From the NCBI GenBank assembly GCA_963678705.1, contig OY783221.1, positions 11,470,001 through 11,534,000 on the forward strand: a stretch of 64,000 nucleotides of DNA. Direction: 5' to 3'. A program made the position numbers and the translations under genes. This stretch comes from Panorpa germanica (lineage: Eukaryota; Arthropoda; Insecta; Mecoptera; Panorpidae). The notes below the pieces were generated by a model. It was not told the DNA's origin and searched no databases. It saw nothing but the letters and a program-made list of their open reading frames with translations. How positions within the stretch are numbered: the first letter of the stretch is position 1; every line of letters starts with the position of its first letter. Shown piece by piece: positions 58,379-64,000 of this stretch.

Positions 58379-59076
58379 CAGTGGTACCTCGGGTTACGAA
58401 CACAATTTTCGCAAAAAAAAGAAAAAGACTCGACTTGCGTACAATGCCTCGGGTTACGAATGTAATTTTATAATTAGATACCGTTTGTTTTATATATAAT
58501 GTATACTCGTATAATACATAGTTCATAAATAATGTGCACATATAGTACATAGCTATATGTATATATAAAATACTTTATGTATTAAATTAGGCGTAAATAT
58601 GGCCAACAACAAAGTGAACAGTGTTAGTGACAGTAGTGTAAAGAAGCCTAAGTATATTACAGTGGAAAGGAAGAAAGAAGTAATAACCAAACAGGAGAAT
58701 GGTCTTTACGTTTCTGATCTCAGGAAATAGTACGACAAGAGTAATTCTACGATCTGTACAATCTTAAAGAAAAAAAAGATGCGGTAACGATGATTAATGT
58801 GTCTAAAGGAATAAGTAGAAAAGTTATTGTTAGTTTAGATTAATAAAAATCAGCTTTCTAAAGGTAATGTTAGCTAGATCTCCATATGCAATAAGGCTCT
58901 ACCTTTGCAGGGTGATTTAGTGACTAACGCAGAACACAAGTGATGCTAGAGAAGCGATGGAACGGATTAATTGGATTTACATTAATTTCTATGGAGAAAT
59001 TGTTTCGGTTTGCGAACATTTCGATTTACGAACGTAGTCAAAGAATGAATTAAGTTCGTAACCAGAGGTAGTTTAG
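58379..59076 (+). mobile_element. pogo/Tigger-type element, internally deleted
   Basis: Starts CAGTGGTACCTCGGGTTACG directly after TA (58377-58378) and ends with a decayed reverse copy (TTCGTAACCAGAGGTAG..., 59055-59076). ACGAA motifs recur in both subterminal regions, as in Tigger elements. About 700 bp remain; the N-terminal coding part is present and the catalytic region deleted. Confidence 0.88.
58599..58787 (+). pseudogene. pogo/Tigger transposase N-terminal fragment (CENP-B-like HTH)
   Basis: From the ATG at 58599 the frame reads MANNKVNSVSDSSVKKPKY, ITVERKKEVITKQENGLYVS, DLRK, stop (58728-58730), YDKSNSTICTILKKKK. This is the first helix-turn-helix of the Tigger/CENP-B type (...xxxKxxIIxxxExGxxxxDLAREYxxSxSTICTILKxK). 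The stop replaces a residue in the LAREY turn. No DDE part follows, so the gene is dead. Confidence 0.85.
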
Positions 59077-59079
59077 CTA

Positions 59080-59990
59080 TAAATCACAAAAACATATGTT
59101 ACATCAATTTAACTATAAAAAGGGACAATTTATTCATAACAGAATACATTGAGGCAAGGAACGATGAAAAATTCTGGTCATTTACATAACTACAGGTTCT
59201 GCATCATCATTACATCGTTACTGCAACACATATTTCTATTTTTCCTGTTTTTCCTTTCCTTCTGAAGTAACATAATATATAATTACGCAATAATTATTCA
59301 AATTCTAAAAAGTGTAAACTTAATATCTTCCTTTCAGAGTCATTTTAAAACAAGTCGTGAATATTTTAGTTTTATGAAAGTGTATGATTGGCCAGTGTTT
59401 TCCTACCCCTAATGCAAAAGGGTCTATAGAACCTTCGCAGTGCTTTAAATTCATAAGCTTTGCATGATTTCTGGACTGTTTTAACCGTCCCTTTTGTCCT
59501 AAACTAAATTCTCTTCTCTTTTCCGCTCCCACTTTGAGCTATCTTTATTTTCCTGCATTGCAATTTAACCGGAGGGTGGAATGGGAGGTTTGATATAGTG
59601 GAGGGGTTGGTGAGAGGTTTTAAAGTAATGCCAAATGTTCCAATTTATTTAAAATAGGTGGCGAGAACATTTATATTCTAAAATAGTTTTGTTGAATACA
59701 TTCATGTTGCCAAGTAGCTAGGTATTCATAGGTAAATAATTGGTAGATTTCTAAATCAAATACATCATTTTATGTATATATGTTAGGGTTATTTAATATA
59801 AAAAGGTTTACGTAACTATTTTAGGTTAATATAATGTAAGATCAAGAGCCATTCATAAATTATTTCATATAATTTTCACGTGTTTTTAATTTTTCACGTC
59901 TCTATTGTCTCTCTATGTCTCATCATACATTGTAAATCATCTCTTCTGGTGTGACGACAATCACTTGAAAAAGAAAATTGCTGTTTAATT
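59080..59990. other. Non-coding stretch
   Basis: A minus-strand frame at 59320-59532 is unusually basic and less AT-driven than its neighbours, but I recognise no motif. No other feature is supported. Confidence 0.35.
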
Positions 59991-60000
59991 TTAGTTTGCT

Positions 60001-60350
60001 TATTGTATTGTATATTATTGTATCTGCCTTTACGGTCTTACAACCTCCTTACTTTGTATTTAATTTACAAATTTTTTACATTTTATAAATTCTTCCTTTT
60101 CAATGTTTATCTCCCTTGTTATCTTCCTCATCTGCCTCCTCCTTACTTTCACTACATATCTACTTTATTCTCTCCTCTTGCAATCGTTCCTTCAGACTCA
60201 CTCTGCTTATATTGTTTCTGCTCTTTCTCTCTTCTTTTTCCCCTTGCCTCTGCCATCCATACTCTTCCTTCCCTCTTTCCATGGAATAACTTCTCGAAGT
60301 ATAATTCACTTTCCACTTTATCGTGACACCTATACTTAATGTGTTCTAAT
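60001..60350 (-). mobile_element. Purine-rich retroposon (LEHIKF family), subfamily C, long open frame
   Basis: The minus-strand sense starts near 60340 with LEHIKYRCHDKVESELYFEK, then LFHGKREGRVWMAEARGKRR, and stays open for about 65 codons to a stop near GENKVDM. This is the cleanest frame of the family. The 3' end carries GTAAGACCGTAAAGGCAGAT and a repeated ACAATA-type tail, as in the copy at 43811. No duplication was defined. Confidence 0.78.
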
Positions 60351-60585
60351 TTTTAATCTTCCTTTCCGCAAATTTTTCATCATTTCTCTTCTACTGTTCC
60401 TCAATACCTACAGCCTTTCTTTTTATTCCCCTTTGTTTCTGGTTACCATGGCAATCACTAAATCCATAAGCTACTGTATCTTGAATTTTATCTTCCTTCG
60501 TCCATATTCCTTATTTACTTTGCTTGTTCTGTTTATTACACTTTAGGAGCCCCAGTATCTCTCTTTGCGTATGACTTAACTAATT

Positions 60586-60682
60586 GTGATAAAAAGCAAA
60601 CCCAGAAAATATAGCACTGGTCCGGAAATAGAACTCAGAGACACAGCAGTTTGGTATCAAGCATAAATGCTTTCAGTCATTT
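60586..60682 (-). mobile_element. Old tRNA-derived SINE head
   Basis: The reverse complement reads GACTGAAAGCATTTATGCTT, then GAGTTCTATTTCCGGACCAG and TTTTCTGGGTTTGC, parallel to 45690-45782 and the head of 761-1058. The B box is degraded. Confidence 0.6.
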
Positions 60683-60861
60683 TCCTGTCATATCTTCAGT
60701 AATTTGATGGAAGCTTGATTTTTATTCCCTGAATGCATGTTACAATGCAATATCTGCAGATATGGGAAGTATATGCATTTATTCCGTGACTGGCATCAAA
60801 ATATCTCTCGAATTAAACTATCAAGCAAAAAATAAATAAAAACAATATATTTACAATTGGC

Positions 60862-61130
60862 TCACTAACAGTAAGGCATATTATTCTTTAATGCTCCAAG
60901 TACTCATCACATAGACAAAACTGTAATATGCCTAAAGACTATAAGCAGATATTTGGAAGCAGAGAAAGTCTACAACAACGTTATTGACTTTAACAATGAA
61001 ATTATTTTAATCTCTTTATTTTAAATATCTATACTCGTATTTATAAACTATAAATTATGTATTACAAATGTACATATTGTTTTAAGTGCTAATAACAATC
61101 GAAAGGTGATGCACTCAAATAATTATTTAA
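60862..61130 (+). mobile_element. LINE ORF2 C-terminus and 3' UTR (Jockey-like)
   Basis: The frame from 60862 reads SLTVRHIIL, stop, CSKYSSHRQNCNMPKDYKQ, IFGSRESLQQRY, stop at 60985-60987. LTVxHILLxCxKYxxxR is the zinc-binding-like end of Jockey ORF2. The 3' UTR 61067-61130 matches 26605-26682, so the two belong to one LINE family. Confidence 0.8.
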
Positions 61131-61134
61131 AAGA

Positions 61135-62030
61135 AAATAAGTGTACAATGTTTCCCACCACTGTTTCAGAGCGCAACGGCATCCTCCCCATAGTAGTAAT
61201 CCATTTGGTCCCAACGGGCTCAAGCTAACGCTCAGATTATCATGCATGCATTTCACTCTATAGCCAACACCAGGCATAGATACAAATAGGCCTACATAGA
61301 ACGTCATTTAGCTACAAAATATAATACCATTAGTTTTTTAAATGAGCTACGATTAAAACGAGATGCATATTGGGAATATTAACACAGTGATGATTATTAC
61401 AGCGTATATAACAGTTATAATTTGGCTGTTGTGCAATTCAGATGATCAATATACGTAGTAGGATGGTTTCTGGCACTAGGGCAAAATACGCCTGACAGCG
61501 CTGCAACCCCTCTGACACTGTGACTGACTGTACCCTGTACTCGTGGCTGTAGCTTGCTATTTATTACTGTCGTGAATCGTTACTGAAATAGTTTCAGCCA
61601 TAATGTATTCACGATATTCAAATTGACAATATTTAGTTACAGCAAAGGGACAGGATGCGTCGAGTTTGTGGTTTGAAGGGCGCTTGGCATTATGTCATGA
61701 GTGACGCTTTTTGCGTGATAGTAATTTGAATGTCGATATTGATAGAATTCCAATCAGTTTTAGATGTAGTGTATTCGCTAGTAATGTTTAACAGCATTTC
61801 AAATATTTGTAGAATTCAATTTGTGATAGCAATACCCGCAGAATGACAAAGCCAAAGGTTAGGCTTGTTATGGTAAGTGTCCACTGGCAAGCATAGGATC
61901 AGTAAACGCATTATGATTAATGAATGAAACGAATAATGAAAAAAAACATTCTAAAATAATATGTCGCTAAGTAATTTTAGTTCATAGAAGCAACTTGGCA
62001 CTGATTTTCGCGCTGTTCTGCGAAGCTCTT
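61135..62030. other. Non-coding stretch
   Basis: A minus-strand frame at 61089-61307 contains a GC-richer part (61190-61275) but no motif that I recognise. No other feature. Confidence 0.35.
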
Positions 62031-62035
62031 ACTAT

Positions 62036-62545
62036 AATGCAACTTGGTACAGACTGGTGCGACATAAACATGCGACATCTAACATTTATATATTCTCATT
62101 CATAAGTTGACAGTATTTAGACATGAGTGTACTAAATGTGTTGTACTTTTAACGTACAGACTAGTGCGACATAAACATGCGCAACTAATAAAACACTTAC
62201 TTTTGATATTTTTTTCAAATTTTAGGTAGTATTTTTATGAAACAAAAATGTTTCAAAGAGATATCGGTAAATTAAAGAAACTAGGGTATTGAAGATGGTC
62301 TCGAACAGAAGGGTCGAGTTCTTACTCAGTCTTCAGTATAATCTCATTGAGCATTGACGTTTTTTTTAGTTGTGTTTGGTAAATAAATAAAAATAATTGA
62401 AGATGGTGTTTAAATGGACAATTGAAATAGACCTGAACAATAGACTCTTGTCAAAGGTTGAAGGAATTCGTTCAAAATATTAAAGCTCCCGACGTATTAA
62501 GTTGCATGTCGCAGTAGTGTAGACGTGTTGTTATAACAAGTGTGT
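62036..62545. mobile_element. PIF/Harbinger-type MITE, family H, copy 2 (inverted, one end lost)
   Basis: The reverse complement matches 6173-6663: GTACAGACTGGTGCGACATA at the left, ATGAGTGTACTAAATGTGTT, ATGAAACAAAAATGTTTCAA and GACGTATTAAGTTGCATGTC towards the right. The right-hand 50 bp of the element are missing, so its duplication cannot be seen. Confidence 0.75.
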
Positions 62546-62549
62546 TTAA

Positions 62550-64000
62550 AAAGTTGAAAGTTTATTTTGGTTATTATATAATTGTTATTCTATATTGCAA
62601 GTTCAAGTAGTAACTAAAATAAAAATATTGTAAACCGAATCAGTTGCATTGTTATTTTATAAATTATTTTCACTTTTTGTTGCCAAATACATTCGCAAAA
62701 AAGATGCGAATATTCGTTAGATACCTAATGTAGAATATTATAATAACAAGAGAATATACACAGTCTTGGAATAAACGGAAGAAAAGGCATATGCAGCAAA
62801 AGCTAAGAGTCTACTGTAAGAACACTGCATTTTAAGGATTTCTCTTCGAAGTAATCTAATTTGACAAAGCAGATGATGGCACATTTGTATGAAAGCCCAT
62901 ACAGATCATAGTAAAAACTGTAGTTTTCGTTCCATTCGCCTTCCCATCCTCTTCCCTTCTCTTCCACGTGTTATTTAATAAAGCCAATGCATTTATTGCG
63001 AACATTGCTCACCTGTGAACACTTACCTTTATAAAACGCATGGGAATTTGGTTCTGGTGCGACCAGAGCCTATGGGCTTCTTGGATATCTTTTCTTTTGG
63101 TCTCACGGCAAATTCAAATTTATCCAGCTGGAGTATTTCGCTGCCTCTATTTCCCCAACAGGTGTTTGCATGTTATTACTTCATATGCTATGATTTATAA
63201 CAGAAAAAAAAATATATATATTTAAAGAAATAAAGAACACAAAAAATGAAACTCCGAAATCCAATCAACTTTACCCTGGAAATGAAACATGGTCGCGTGC
63301 GATTTGCTATTAGCTCTCTACTTTTTTTGTTGTATTTATTAAGTTATTATCACCACAGGAACCGCGCAGGGCTGCAGATGAAAGGTTTAATTAAAATCAC
63401 CCTGTGTTTTATATTGCAGTTTCAGATTTATAAAGGTATAGGGTGCCCCGTAATTGCTTTAACCGAATTAAAGATATTATATATGACCGTCTGCAGTGGC
63501 GTCAGTCCTGTTGCCATTCGAGTTGAGTGAGAGTTAGAACTCTCAACTCCTGTGTTTTTTGCATTTGTTGTGTCACAATACATACATACCACGTACCAAT
63601 ACAACAGTACGCAAAGTCAAACTTGTGTACTGTAGGGTGTATTGCAGTTGTTTTGCACTAACATAATTTATCATGAGAGCAAACTTTTACTTTCATTTTA
63701 ATCGATAGATCACTGTTCGTTTTATATTTCGTATTCGTTTGGTTAAAATACGCCCGTATTAGAACGGCTTTGTCGTTTGCAATGCCGTTTGTCGTTTGTG
63801 CGAGAGTTCATTACATTTACAAGGTTCGGATAGGTAAAGCGTAGTAGCGCGTATACATACGTTAAAATTCGCTTAAATACGCTTTTACACCTTTTACAAA
63901 ATCAGCCTCGTTTAAAAATAGTCACACCTCACATGTATGTTGATTATATCGCTGCCTAATAATAATTTAATTTGATAACAACCAAACACATAAAATATAA
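62550..64000. other. Non-coding stretch at the window end
   Basis: Open frames at 63015-63225 and 63246-63530 overlap, use AT-driven residues and show no known motif. No other feature is supported. Confidence 0.4.

Noticed and set aside
59320..59532. Basic 70-codon minus-strand frame
   Set aside because: Looks less AT-driven than its neighbours but has no recognisable domain, splice pattern or repeat relation; too weak to list as a gene.
61089..61307. Minus-strand frame containing SMPGVGYRVKCMHDNLSV
   Set aside because: It overlaps the 3' UTR of a LINE at 61067-61130 and has no known domain. A real exon is not excluded, but support is lacking.
1..64000. CRISPR array, bacterial operon or phage-like gene cluster
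   Set aside because: No regularly spaced repeats with unique spacers, no ribosome-binding-site spacing and no dense gene packing; the repeats are all animal transposon types.

Overview
The window reads as non-genic DNA from an arthropod nuclear genome, most likely an insect. It is strongly AT-rich, has no operon-like packing, no rRNA or complete tRNA gene and no clearly recognisable multi-exon host gene. It is filled with decayed copies of animal transposon classes: Jockey-like and RTE-like LINE ends, mariner and mariner-like elements, pogo/Tigger, PIF/Harbinger, hAT, a Helitron and a tRNA-derived SINE. The order cannot be fixed from sequence alone. A hemipteran would fit the repeat mix, but that is only an impression.

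Layout. At 0.2-1.1 kb lies an unclassified repeat split by a SINE with a 12-bp target duplication; its second copy at 28.1-28.8 kb has the empty site. At 4.3-8.1 kb lie a purine-rich retroposon with a nested repeat, an exon-like open segment on the minus strand (5821-5949), a PIF/Harbinger-type MITE, and the only long intact reading frame of the window: an intronless Arg/Ser-rich protein of about 234 aa (7358-8062, minus). At 9.7-15.4 kb lie a LINE end, a possible Penelope-like tail and an internally deleted mariner-like element between direct repeats. From 16.6 to 40 kb come Harbinger MITEs, retroposon copies, a 0.6-kb TIR element family, LINE ends and a Helitron that landed inside a LINE. 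From 40 to 64 kb come more of the same, plus a truncated mariner transposase, a Harbinger transposase fragment, a hAT MITE with an 8-bp duplication, a Tigger remnant and further SINE and LINE pieces.

The most notable structure is a dispersed retroposon family with at least eight copies here (4.3, 19.2, 25.0, 33.3, 43.8, 51.5, 54.1 and 60.0 kb). One strand is a long purine tract, the 3' ends are A-rich, four copies have 10-16 bp target-site duplications, and diverged copies share a coding-like start (LEHIKF/Y...C) followed by a Lys/Glu/Arg-rich frame. I cannot assign it to a named family. Apart from the Arg-rich ORF and two short exon-like segments I see no sign of host coding sequence, so the window is intergenic or lies inside a very long intron.
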